NCBI GenBank assembly: GCA_015680685.1
Contig: MNCI01003750.1
Location: 56,278 to 120,277, forward strand
Direction of reading: 5' to 3'
DNA: 64,000 nucleotides
Source: Gnetum montanum
Taxonomy: Eukaryota; Streptophyta; Gnetopsida; Gnetales; Gnetaceae
Position 1 is the first letter of the stretch. Each line of letters starts with the position of its first letter. Positions 55,061 to 64,000 of this stretch are shown piece after piece. Under the pieces are notes generated by a model that made no database searches, was not told the DNA's origin, and saw only the letters and a program-made list of their open reading frames with translations. Position numbers and translations under genes: made by a program.

Positions 55061-55812
55061 AGTAATATGCACTGGACAGAAGGAAGAAAGAATGCTTTCC
55101 TTGCTATCAAAGAGGCCATTATAGATGCCCCTATCATGGCTTCTCCTTGGTATGAAAATGACTTGAACTTATATGCTTTTTCTAGCAATGTTACTGCTGC
55201 TGCTATCTTAACCCAAGACATAGAAGATCAAGGTGAGAGACCCATAGCTTTCGTGTTTGCACCTTTAAAGGATGCAGAATTAATATACTCACCCATAGAG
55301 AAGCAATTGTATGTTGTAATAAAAGCCTTGAAGAAATTCCGCTACTACTTGTTAAATGCAAAAGTCTTTGTCATTGTCCCTGACCCAGCCACCATTAGTT
55401 TAGCTAAATTACAAGATCCTAGTGAAAATGTGCTAAATGGATTATGAGGTTGAAAGAATATGATATTCAATGGAAGGTAGCCAAGTTGGTTAGAGGGATT
55501 GGCCTTGCCAAGCTAATTGCCAAAGCCTCAACTTCAAAAAGTTGTGATGCACCCAATGATGAAGCATTAATTCCTTTTCACATATTATCCATTGATGAGG
55601 AAAATGATATCCCATTTGCTCCCAATCGATTGTATGATCCGTGGTATGGTGATATTAAATTTTATTTAATCTTCCATCATTGTCCCTCGGATTTACCTAA
55701 ATATAAGAGAAAGCTTTTAACATCAAAATGTTCGATATTTTCTTTAATAAGTGGCGAACTATTTAGAAAGAACTTCCAAGGGATATACCTTAAGTGCTTA
55801 GACCAAGAATAG
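55061..55812 (+). pseudogene. Downstream RNase H and connection domain of element E
   Basis: Follows the RT thumb with MHWTEGRKNAFLAIKEAI. LYAFSSNVTAAAILTQ replaces the usual Y.D(A)S...GA.L, so the first catalytic Asp is lost. SPIEKQLYVVIKALKKFRYYL keeps the Glu. VIVPDP keeps an Asp at the TDH position. A one-base shift near 55440 leads into WIMRLKEYDIQW (55444-55812), the Tat/gypsy tail before integrase. Confidence 0.75.
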
Positions 55813-56910
55813 GCTAACAATGCTCTGAAGTAGCTTCATGAGGAAGGACATATAGGATACTGCTCATTAGTTCATAAACACATGAGGGCTGGTTATTACT
55901 AGCCTACTATGATAAATGATGCTCACAACTTGGTTAAAATTTGTGTCCAATGTCAAATATTTAAGGGTAAAGATCCTAAGAGTTCAAGCCCTTTACAACC
56001 TATAATATAAACTAGACCATTTTCACATTGGGCTTTAGATTTTATCGGAGTGATTAATCCTTTGTCTACTACCCTACACAAGTTTATCTTAATAGCCAAA
56101 AATTATTGCACATGTTGGTTAGAAGCAAAAGCAACTAAAAATGCATCATCTCGTGAGGTCATTCGCTTCTTAGAAAATGATATAATCTTGCGGTATGGGT
56201 ATCCTTATGCTTTAGTAGTCAACAATGGATCTTCATCTCCATAGAGTTTACAAATTGGGCTAGAGAACATAACATCATTATCAAGGCATCAACCAAATAT
56301 TATCCATAGGGTAATGGTTTGGCTGAGTCCTCCAATAAAATCATATTAGATGGAATTAAGAAAATGATAGCCCAAAACCCATGAACTTGGCACGAACAGC
56401 TAAAATGGGCAATTTGGACAAATACTGTCCATTACAAAGAGTCAATCAAGACTACACCATATGACTTAGTGTAGGGACAAGAACCAATATTGCCAATTAA
56501 TTTGCAAATTCCAACATATTAGTTCTTCTTGGACTATTTTCCAATTGACAAGCATCTAATATCATGTACATGTGACATTTGGAATTTAGAACTTAAAAGA
56601 GTTAAAGCGATTGAAAATTTGTGTAGTCATCAACAAATTGTCAAGAAATGGTTTCATAAGAAATATGTAGCAAAAGTATTTCAAGTAGGTGATTTCGTTC
56701 TTAAGAGGGATAGAGCATCTAGTCAATCTGGCCCTCAAACTAAGTTTTCTCCTATGTGGTTTGGCCCATTCCAAATTGTAAACATTGTTAGCCCTAATGT
56801 ATACAAAATTGCTAATTTGTAAGGACGTAGGTTACATAGAAATTTTAATGCATTTCATTTGAAGCATTTCTACTCAGGTGCCCCACGTGGATACCTAGTA
56901 GATACTTAGT
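55800..56910 (+). pseudogene. Integrase of element E
   Basis: LHEEGHIGYC...HKHMRAGYY and CVQCQ (about 55838-55955) are the zinc-binding part. SHWALDFIGVINPL (56028-56069) contains the first catalytic Asp. The second acidic site, normally TDNG, reads VVNNGSSS, so it is lost. The tail has the open frame 56529-56822 with VGDFVLKRDRASS, KFSPMWFGPFQIVNIV, VYKIANL, and then RRLHRNFNAFHLKHFYSG. Several stops and shifts are present. Confidence 0.78.
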
Positions 56911-58143
56911 TGCATGCTTTCTTCCTCTTTATCATGCATTTCATTTATGTATAGTTGCATTTGCATATTTTCTTTGCATTTCCATCATTTCTTTTATGGC
57001 ATATTATTTTGACTTTTTCTTTGCATATGATTTTAATAATCATTATGGTCTTTTTGATTTATTAGGCATTGGGTCATCAGAGCACCATTGGAAAATAATG
57101 TTAGTATAAAGATTTATATAATATTTCTTATTAGTATTACATAAAATCTATTTTATGCTATATATTTCAATAATGCTTTGATTCTTCCCGATCTTTTTCA
57201 AGGTTTTAGTTTCTCTAGTTATGTTGGATTATGGAGCATGAGATTTATGCTAACTTATCATGCAATCATCATGATCATGTGAGTGTAGGGTAGGTGATGT
57301 TGGAGAATGGTTAGCCATAATCTCTAGGTGACCTTGGAAAACCCCATTTTCCTTTCTGAAGCCTCAGCCCTCAAGTGTGTTCATCTCCACTTGAGAACCC
57401 TTAGCCACCCAAGAGACCTACTATGATGCCATCAAATTGTAATCAAAGGCACATGCACAAGGGTTGAACTGCACCATGGGAAAAGTTCTAAAAGGATCGT
57501 GTTCATTGGCACTGCAGCTAATCGGCCAGACTCATGTTGGAATTTCTACCTTAAGAATGAAGTACACCATGAGCAAAGTTTCCTTAAAAAAAAAGTAAAA
57601 ATAAAAAAATAATAAGAATGAGGACCATGTTCATTGGAAATGTAATAAGTCCTTAAGTGTGATGGGGTCCAGCAACTATCCTCACCCTAACCTCCATTTT
57701 CCCTTTAGAACCTATTTTCCAAAAAAATGAAAAAAAAAAGAGTTCCCAAGGAAAAATCCGAAAGTTGTGACTAGCCACAATTTAATGAGTCCGTCCTCCT
57801 CATTAAGTTTAGTATGGATCTTATGCTCAAAGTAGTCTGCATGCTATTAACTTTTACTTTGTGTGAAGATTGGGAAGGAATTCATTATATATTTTAATTA
57901 TATATAAATATATATAGTTAAAATAATAAATTATATATTTAGAGTTTAATTAAATAAGATGGTGTGGTTTGGGTGGCCCATGTTTATTTCTCTTTTGATT
58001 ATATGGTTATTTTAATCATGTTTAGATCAGTATAGTTCACTTTCAAATTCTAATTGATCTATGTTTTGTATCATTTTTATTCTTTATCTCTTACATTTCT
58101 TTTTAAATCTCTGTGGTCTTGTTTTTTGCACTTGCATTCAATT
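56911..58143 (+). other. Non-coding 3' region of element E
   Basis: No gene is supported. AT-rich, with two A-runs (57581-57610 and 57720-57742) and an AT-only stretch at about 57885-57950. Confidence 0.55.
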
Positions 58144-58161
58144 AAAAGTTTGGGGGCTAAG
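58144..58161 (+). other. Polypurine tract of element E
   Basis: AAAAGTTTGGGGGCTAAG directly before the TGTTGATG start of the 3' LTR. Confidence 0.75.
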
Positions 58162-59444
58162 TGTTGATGTTAACCTCACCCATGCTAAGCATGGGGCCAT
58201 GATCAACAAATTAATGTTGTATAAATGCAAATATTTAGATGGATGATGAATGTGAGGAGAAAAGATAAACTTCTCAACATAAGAAGACTTAGAGTTGCTT
58301 ATATTTCAAATAAACTATAGGAGTGATATCTTGGATGGCTTAGACATAAGTAAAGAAGATTAGGTAATATTTTTTTAAAAATAAAAATAAACAAAAAAAA
58401 CTTATGTAACATTATTTCACGAAAGCCAAAGGAGGATCAAAATAGACATAGAAAAAAATTGATTAAACATGATTTAAAAAAATTGCAAAATAAATAAAAA
58501 CATAGTTTTTCATAGAGATGAATGATATAAAAAAGGAACTCATATAGTTAAACCCATTATATTATGAGAGGAGGGGAGAGTCTCTTTTGGGGGTGTGGCT
58601 GTTGGGGGCTGAAAAAAACCAGAAACAATAGTTTCTCTTTCTCAAGGAAGGAGGGGGCTAAAAACTAGAAATAGTAGTCCCTCTTTCTCAAGGAAGGAGA
58701 AGAATTGAATCCAGGGTTAATCAGGAGAATAGTTACATATTTTTTTCTTTTGTTTTCTGGTGTTTTAGGTACGTAGACGGTGCATGAGCAGGATAGTCTC
58801 TTTGTGTGGCACATGCATCAAAGGCTTTCTCTCCTTGTTGCCTGCCCATTGCCAACGCATAGTGCACACGGTAGCAGAAGATAATAGAAAATTCACAGGT
58901 AGTGATTTCTTTATTTTCTGCAGTGGAAAATAGCACATCAACAACCAGGGTGTGTGGCAATTTGCGATGGTCCTCCCAGCAATTGTGGCAACCTCTTTCC
59001 TCCCTCTTGGGCTATTGCAGCAATCTAGCAGCAACAATGTAGATTCTTGGCAGTGGTAGGCCATAGGATGGTGGAGCCTTTCTTCTCCCTAATGATCTCT
59101 CTCGATGATGTGAGATCTAGCTTCTTCTTCATCCTTCTTCAAGTGGTGGTTGCAGTCTTCTTATCCAGTAGAGGACACCAATGACAGTGTTCCTGGTGAT
59201 GCACGAGGCTGGCGGAATAGCTAGACTAGGAAAAATTCATTTCTTTACTTATTTTATCCAAAATAATTATTTAATTTTAATTCTAGATTTCTTTTAGTTT
59301 ATTATTTGAAAAAGGCCACTTAGCCCTCTCCAACTAAGACTATTCCCAAGTTTTCGTACCCATGTAGGAGGCACCCTAGGCAATAGTCTCCTAAAATAAG
59401 TTTTCTTTCCAGGTGTTGATGCAATCAAAATTTATGCATCAACA
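58162..59444 (+). repeat. 3' LTR of element E
   Basis: Starts TGTTGATGTT after the polypurine tract and ends TGCATCAACA, an inverted match to its start, directly before the CATGT duplication. Length 1283 bp. Bases 58162-58747 match the 5' LTR. The remaining 700 bp, GC-richer and CpG-bearing around 58780-59215, have no counterpart in the 5' LTR. Confidence 0.85.
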
Positions 59445-59449
59445 CATGT

Positions 59450-59760
59450 GAAGTAGCCTCAAAACAAGAAAAGAACTTTGCCTCCATTGTGGAAGTAGCA
59501 ACCAAGGTTTGCTTTCCACTCCTCTAAGACATAGCTCCTCCACCCAGCGTAAAAACATAACCAAATGTTGATTTCCTTAAATCAACATAGTTAGCAAAGT
59601 CTGAATCAGAGTAGCCAATCACCTCCAGATTGTCAGTTCTTCTATACATAAGCAAGTAATATTTTGTACCTTGAAGGTACCTCATCATCTTCTTTTCAAC
59701 CCTCCAGTGATCAATGCTTGGATTACTTTGATATCTACCCAACATTCCCATAGTAAATGC
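59450..59760 (-). pseudogene. RNase H N-terminal part of copia element F
   Basis: The open frame 59751-59524 encodes HWRVEKKMMRYLQGTK and VIGYSDSDFANYVDLRKSTFGYVFTLGGGAMS. These carry the catalytic Asp in GYSDSDFA and the copia W..V....RYL.GT block. After a stop, KQTLVATSTMEAKFF follows (Glu of ST.EAE kept). The frame reaches EATSH at the E insertion point. Confidence 0.88.
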
Positions 59761-60760
59761 AATGTGAGGTCTTGTGCATACCTAAGCGTACATTAGGCTT
59801 CCAATAGTTGAAGCATATGGAATGTAGCTTATTTTTCTTTTCTTTAAATCATTCCTAGGACATTGGTTCAAATTGATCTTGTCACCCATCATAATGGGTA
59901 CTATACTTGGTGAATAATCTTTCATCCAAAAACTCTCTAACAATTTATTAATACAGGTTTCCTACGATAATTCTAGAATACAGCTAGATCTATCCTTATG
60001 GATCTTAATGCTAATGACAAAAGATGCCTCACCAATAGCCTTCATGTCGAAGTTCTTAGAGAGAAATTACTTCACCTCGTATAGAAATCCATTATCATTG
60101 GTTGCAAGAAGGATATCATCTACATATAGGACAAGGAAACAAAATTTTCTCCCACTAACCTTCTGGTATATACATTTATCCATTATGATCTCTTCAAAAC
60201 CAAATGAAGTGATGACATCATGGACTTTTAAATACCATCGACTTGAGGCCTATTTCAATCCATATATGGATTTCTTGAGCTTGCATACAAATTTCTCACC
60301 ACCACTAGAAGAAAATCCTTCAGGTTGTTTCATATAAACCTCTTCCTCTAAATCACCATTAAGGAATTTTGTTTTCACATCCATCTGATGTAATTTGAAA
60401 TCAAAATGAAAAACCAATTCCATAATCAAATGAAGGGAATCCTTCTTAGATACAAGAAAAAAGGTCTATGTGTAATCTATTCCCCCTCTTTAAGTAAACC
60501 CTTTAACAAAAAGTCTTGTCTTATAACTTTCAATGTTGTCTAATGAATCTTTCTTTGTCTTGAAGTCCCATTTGCATCCAATAGTTTTTACATCATCAAG
60601 CAACTTGACAAGATCCTAGACTCCATTAGATGACATAGAGTTCATCTCATCTTTCATAGCATCATACCACAAGTCAAATTCCTTACAACTCATGGTTTGT
60701 GAAAACATTTCGGGATCATTTTCAGCTCCCATGTTATAGTTAGACTCTTGTAAATACACT
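59761..60760 (-). pseudogene. Reverse transcriptase of copia element F
   Basis: LYVDDILLATND is read at about 60130-60095, so the YVDD catalytic motif is intact. It is followed by SKNFDMKAIGEASFV (family: F.MKD.G.A...LG). Upstream, 60340-60190 carries a degraded K.IYGLKQASR.W region. Frameshifts and stops are frequent. Confidence 0.8.
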
Positions 60761-60989
60761 ATATAGTCACTAGGAATCACTGATCGCCTTACTCTAGTAG
60801 ATCTTCTTAATGTTGGTTCATCATTCTCTTTAGGAGCATGATGTTCACCAAGTTCTAATATCTGTTATTTAGCTAGATCTATTGCTTCTTGATCAATAAT
60901 CTATGGAACTTCAATGACTCGTTGTTGATCATCACGTGTTTTTACTCTAAGCATGTTGTGTATAATAATAAGTCTTTCACTTGAATTGG

Positions 60990-61810
60990 AGGGTTGGACA
61001 CCTACATGACCTTTCTCTAGAATAGTGTTCCAGGATTGATTGCTGCCACTAATCAAGTCGTTCTCAACAAATTTAGCATTCCTTGATTTGACAAACCTAG
61101 TAGTATGTGATGAACAATAAAATTTGTATCCCTTAGATCATTCAGCATATCCAACAAAATACCCACTTGTGGTCCTTGAGTCTAGCTTCTTTTCTTGTGG
61201 ATTATAGACTCTTACTTCAGATAGGCATCCCCAAACATGTATATGTCACAAATTCAATTTCCAACCTTTTCATAATTGAAAAGGTGCCTTTAAGACAGCC
61301 TCGGTTGGAACTCAGTTTAATATATACACAGCCAACTTGAAAGCTTTAGTCCACAAGGACTTAGGAAGCTTGTAGCTGCTAAGCATACTCTGCATGATGT
61401 CTAATAATGTTTGGTTTCTTTTTTGTTTTTTTACCACACCATTCTAGTTTGGAGAACTAGACAGAGTGTACTGGGCAACAATCCCATGCTCTTAAAGAAA
61501 CTTGGCAAATGGAGTAGGCACTTTTCCATCATCAGTATGTCTACCCACAGTATTTACCACCTCTATCAAACCTTACTATCTTTATTTTCTTACTACACTA
61601 TTTCTCTACTTTAGCCTTAAACACCTTAAAGGCATATAAAGCTTAGTTCTTGTTATGAGGCTAGTAGAGATACATATATTGTGAATAGTCATTGATAAAA
61701 GTAATGAAATACCTTTGACCATATGCATCTATATCTAGACTACAAATATATGTATGTATGATCTCTAATATGTTTGAACTTCTCTTACGATCTTTTTTTG
61801 ACATATTAGT
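60990..61810 (-). pseudogene. Integrase core of copia element F
   Basis: Reads KRSSNILEIIHTYICSLDIDAYGQRYFITFINDYSQYMYLY at about 61790-61665. The family has HTDICGP...Y...F.DD.S: the Asp in HTDI is Tyr and DDYS is NDYS. RFDRGGKYCG (family SDRGGEY) lies near 61565. Catalytic acids are lost at several places and stops interrupt it. Confidence 0.75.
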
Positions 61811-62227
61811 CTACTTTTCCTTTATGCAGTCCACACAAGTGTCAAAGTTAGTAAAATCTAGGGTACTAAGTACTCCATCATTTACTAATCTCTTTATTCT
61901 CTCAATAAAGATATATCCTAATCTATGATGCCATAACATAGAGAATTCTTCATTCATAACACATCTCTTAACACCAGCACTATCATGAACATGCATAAAA
62001 GTATAAGAAGTTTCATTTTGTAAACTAATTTTGAAAATACCATTTGTTAATGTACCATTTCCAATAAGTTCATATCTATAATCTAAACTAAATATAATGT
62101 CTAAAAAATTAAAATAAAATCCCAATGATAGAAGTCTTGAAACAAAAACTAAATTCCTTGAAAAATTTGGAATATAAAATGTCTTTTCCAACTCTAAAAC
62201 AAAAAAACTACTTAAAACTAATTGCAT
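61811..62227 (-). pseudogene. GAG-pre-integrase region of copia element F
   Basis: 138-residue open frame with FYIPNFSRNLVFVSRLLSLGF and LWHHRLGYIFIERIKRLVNDGVL, then CVDCIKEK. The H..RLGH....I..L...G......C..C pattern is the zinc-binding domain that leads into integrase. The expected His of RLGH reads Tyr. Confidence 0.85.
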
Positions 62228-62400
62228 GTTCTAATTGCCTCCACATGTGAGTGCATCTTGATGCCTGAATAGATGCACAACTCACTTTCCACTAGCCTCC
62301 TTGGGATTTGCACCCCCTACAAGGAATTAGTAACATGGATTGTAGAACCAGAGTCAATCAACCGCGTGTTATGGCCAACATCAACCATATTAGATTCAAA
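62228..62400 (-). pseudogene. Protease of copia element F
   Basis: RLIDSGSTIHVTNSL at about 62350-62303 holds an intact D-S-G active site of the copia type (DSGAT.H.). A stop follows directly. The short gag-to-protease spacing is normal for copia. Confidence 0.75.
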
Positions 62401-63199
62401 ACAAAAAAGTGAGAATTAAGTACCTTTCTTTTCAAGCCATTTTTGACATTTAGGAAAATCCTTCTTTATATGCCCTTTCTTCTTGCAAAAAAAGCATCTA
62501 AATTCCTTCTTAATATCAGCTTGTGCAAGCAATTTACCCTTCCACTTATTTTTGGATTGCCCCTTATTCTTTCCTTATGTAACCATATGCACACTCTCTC
62601 ATGCTTCCATAGAAAGTCTACCCTCTTCTTGTACACACATGGTCACTAGTTCATTAATTGACCATTTTTTTTCTATGTGTGTTATAAGAAACCATAAAGG
62701 GTCCATATAATTGTGAGAGCGTGTTCAAGATGTAGTGCACAAGAAAAGACTTTGACATCTCAACCTTAAGTGTTTTCAATTAAGTTGTTATATCCCTCAT
62801 TTACATGATGTGCTAATGCACACCACGGATTCTGGTGAGCTTCGTGGATGAAAATTTCATTATTAAGATGTTAGTCAAAGCTTTGTCTCATGACTCAAAT
62901 TATTCATCAATTTCCTTCATCAAAGCTTGCACATTATCATACTATTCCAATGAACCAAGAATATTAGCCGAGATCTTGATCTTTATGAACATGACACAAA
63001 GGCAATTAGATCATTTACATTTTTCATAAGAACCAGCAACATTTGGTTGGATGATTCCCATAACAATAGGTGGTTCATCTATACAGATAGCATAGTTAAT
63101 GTCCATCTAGCTTAAATGAAGGGGAATCCTCTCCTTCCACACTTTATAATTATCACCCTTTAATTTAAGAATGTCACATTTAAAATCATAGTAGTTCAT
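62401..63199 (-). pseudogene. gag of copia element F with a zinc knuckle
   Basis: ATG at 63199 begins MNYYDFKCDILKLKGDNYKVW, matching the copia gag start (L.G.NY..W...). The knuckle at about 62515-62450 reads CFFCKKKGHIKKDFPKC. The C-x2-C-x4-H spacing is kept, but the fourth ligand position, usually Cys after KKD, is Phe. At least five stops fall between. Confidence 0.78.
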
Positions 63200-64000
63200 A
63201 GGTTGTATAACTACATAAATTAAAACATGCTTATGTCACTAAATTTAAGGTTAAACTACTATATGATATGTTTACCAATGTAAATCATGCAAAAATATGA
63301 ATCAAATGACATAAAATTGGTTTTGGGCTAAATTTTAATTCAAATAGATTCATATATCCTTATGATGAAACTATTAAATTACCTCCCTTTTCTTAATCCT
63401 TTTGGGCAAAATAAGAAAAATAATTTAATACATCATCCTAATTAATTATATTAAATANACTAATTATACAAAATTATATAGATCACTAATCATAATTTTT
63501 ATGCAACAAAACTATGCATATATCAATATGTCACTTTATAGATATATACAAAAAATATGCATAAAATTAATTGTTTCTAAAACAAATCATCAAATTCTAA
63601 TATTTCTTAAAAAATATGGTAATAAACATCAGTTATTTTAGAAATATTAATAATAAGAGACTTTATTTTCATACCAGAACACAAATGTGGCTATCAATAT
63701 AAAGGCTATGTGATGGAGCTATCCTATTAGAAAATATAGACAATAATGTAGGAGCTATACTAGGAATATTGGCTGTAGAGAGCCCATGTAGGGAACATAG
63801 AGGCTACTCTACACATGTCTTAGCCTTATCGGCTGCTGTTCCAAAGCATGGGGTCCATCCTTGTTGGTGGGGCACTTTTTGCCACATGGCCTAGGGACCT
63901 TTCTTAGATAATCTTTCAAGGATAGAGGCCAAAGCACCTCACTACCCACTCCCTCTTGTTTGGATTCTCCATCCCATAAAATTTTTCGACAGTGTTTTCA
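63200..64000. other. Right edge, probable 5' leader or LTR of element F
   Basis: No gene is supported. AT-rich to about 63660, then mixed sequence. One ambiguous base lies at 63458. A possible degraded Met-type primer site (minus-strand TGGTAT) is near 63676, but it is too weak to fix the LTR. Confidence 0.35.

Larger units (their letters stand above)
40842..59444 (+). mobile_element. Element E: Ty3/gypsy retrotransposon with two RNase H-like domains, nested in F and split by D
   Basis: The outer ends TGTTGATG and CATCAACA are flanked by an exact CATGT duplication (40837-40841 and 59445-59449). Without D, E is about 9.75 kb. Domain order: gag, protease, an RNase H-like domain, RT, a second RNase H, integrase. 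The presence of two RNase H domains recalls the Tat lineage. All frames are broken. The 5' LTR matches the 3' LTR only for its first 615 bp. Confidence 0.9.
59445..64000 (-). mobile_element. Element F: Ty1/copia retrotransposon, right-hand part
   Basis: Minus-strand order from right to left: gag (63199-62400), protease, GAG-pre-integrase, integrase, RT, RNase H, which is the copia order with integrase before RT. The RNase H frame is interrupted by E at 59445 and resumes at 40836. The 5' LTR should lie right of about 63300 but could not be delimited. All frames have stops. Confidence 0.88.

Noticed and set aside
57065-57090. 'ttgggtcatcagagcac' resembling a Met-tRNA primer site
   Set aside because: It lies 3' of integrase in element E, about 1.1 kb before the polypurine tract, with no LTR end beside it. 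Chance similarity is likely.
63660-63690. Primer-site-like 'cataccag' for copia element F on the minus strand
   Set aside because: Only six bases agree and no LTR terminus can be defined, so the 5' LTR of F was not called.
1-64000. CRISPR arrays, tRNA or rRNA genes, bacterial operon signals
   Set aside because: None were found. Regular short repeats present are LTR-internal or low-complexity, and the gene structure is eukaryotic.

Overview
This window is plant nuclear DNA, most likely from a large repeat-rich genome such as a gymnosperm (inference). The support is a very low gene density, AT-rich sequence, stacked and decayed LTR retrotransposons, and one spliced HKT-type ion transporter gene whose introns have GT-AG borders. 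No bacterial, organellar or CRISPR-like signal was seen.

Layout. Positions 1-3680 are the 3' end of an Athila-like Ty3/gypsy element (A). Positions 3681-5265 are unassigned flank. Positions 5271-26345 are a second Athila-like element (B; target duplication AAGAC). B is split by a third one, C (10036-21751; duplication ATTAT). C in turn carries two solo LTRs of the same superfamily: one reversed inside reverse transcriptase (14687-15484; CCAAA) and one forward inside integrase (16867-17824; ATGCT). Positions 26346-28700 are intergenic, with a SINE-like unit and a tandem duplication. The only gene that looks intact is the HKT transporter (28724-31182, minus strand, three exons, 581 residues). 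Positions 31183-40543 are mostly non-coding, with a LINE zinc-binding remnant, a second SINE and a repeat pair. From 40544 to the right edge is a three-level nest. A Ty1/copia element F (minus strand) is split by a gypsy element E (40842-59444; CATGT). E is split by an Athila-like element D (42694-51545; AATAG). In each case where the insertion broke a coding region, the host reading frame resumes in phase after the insert and one copy of the duplication are removed.

How the parts relate. A, B, C and D share LTR ends TGATGA or TGACAA / CTCATCA, a degraded tRNA-Asp-type primer site, a G-rich polypurine tract and a long conserved non-coding 3' region. Only C keeps traces of all pol domains. A and B lack most of pol, but B keeps an extra coding region between pol and the 3' LTR, where Athila elements carry an env-like ORF. 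D lost RNase H and most of integrase. E is a different gypsy lineage with an RNase H-like domain upstream of reverse transcriptase as well as the usual one downstream. All retroelement reading frames are broken by stops or frameshifts, so all are recorded as remnants.

The points most worth following are the all-glycine, KtrB-like pore of the HKT protein, the unusual domain order of E, the extra ORF of B, and clusters of GATATC just upstream of the LTR TATA boxes. No clearly new biological system was found. These are candidates with stated tests.
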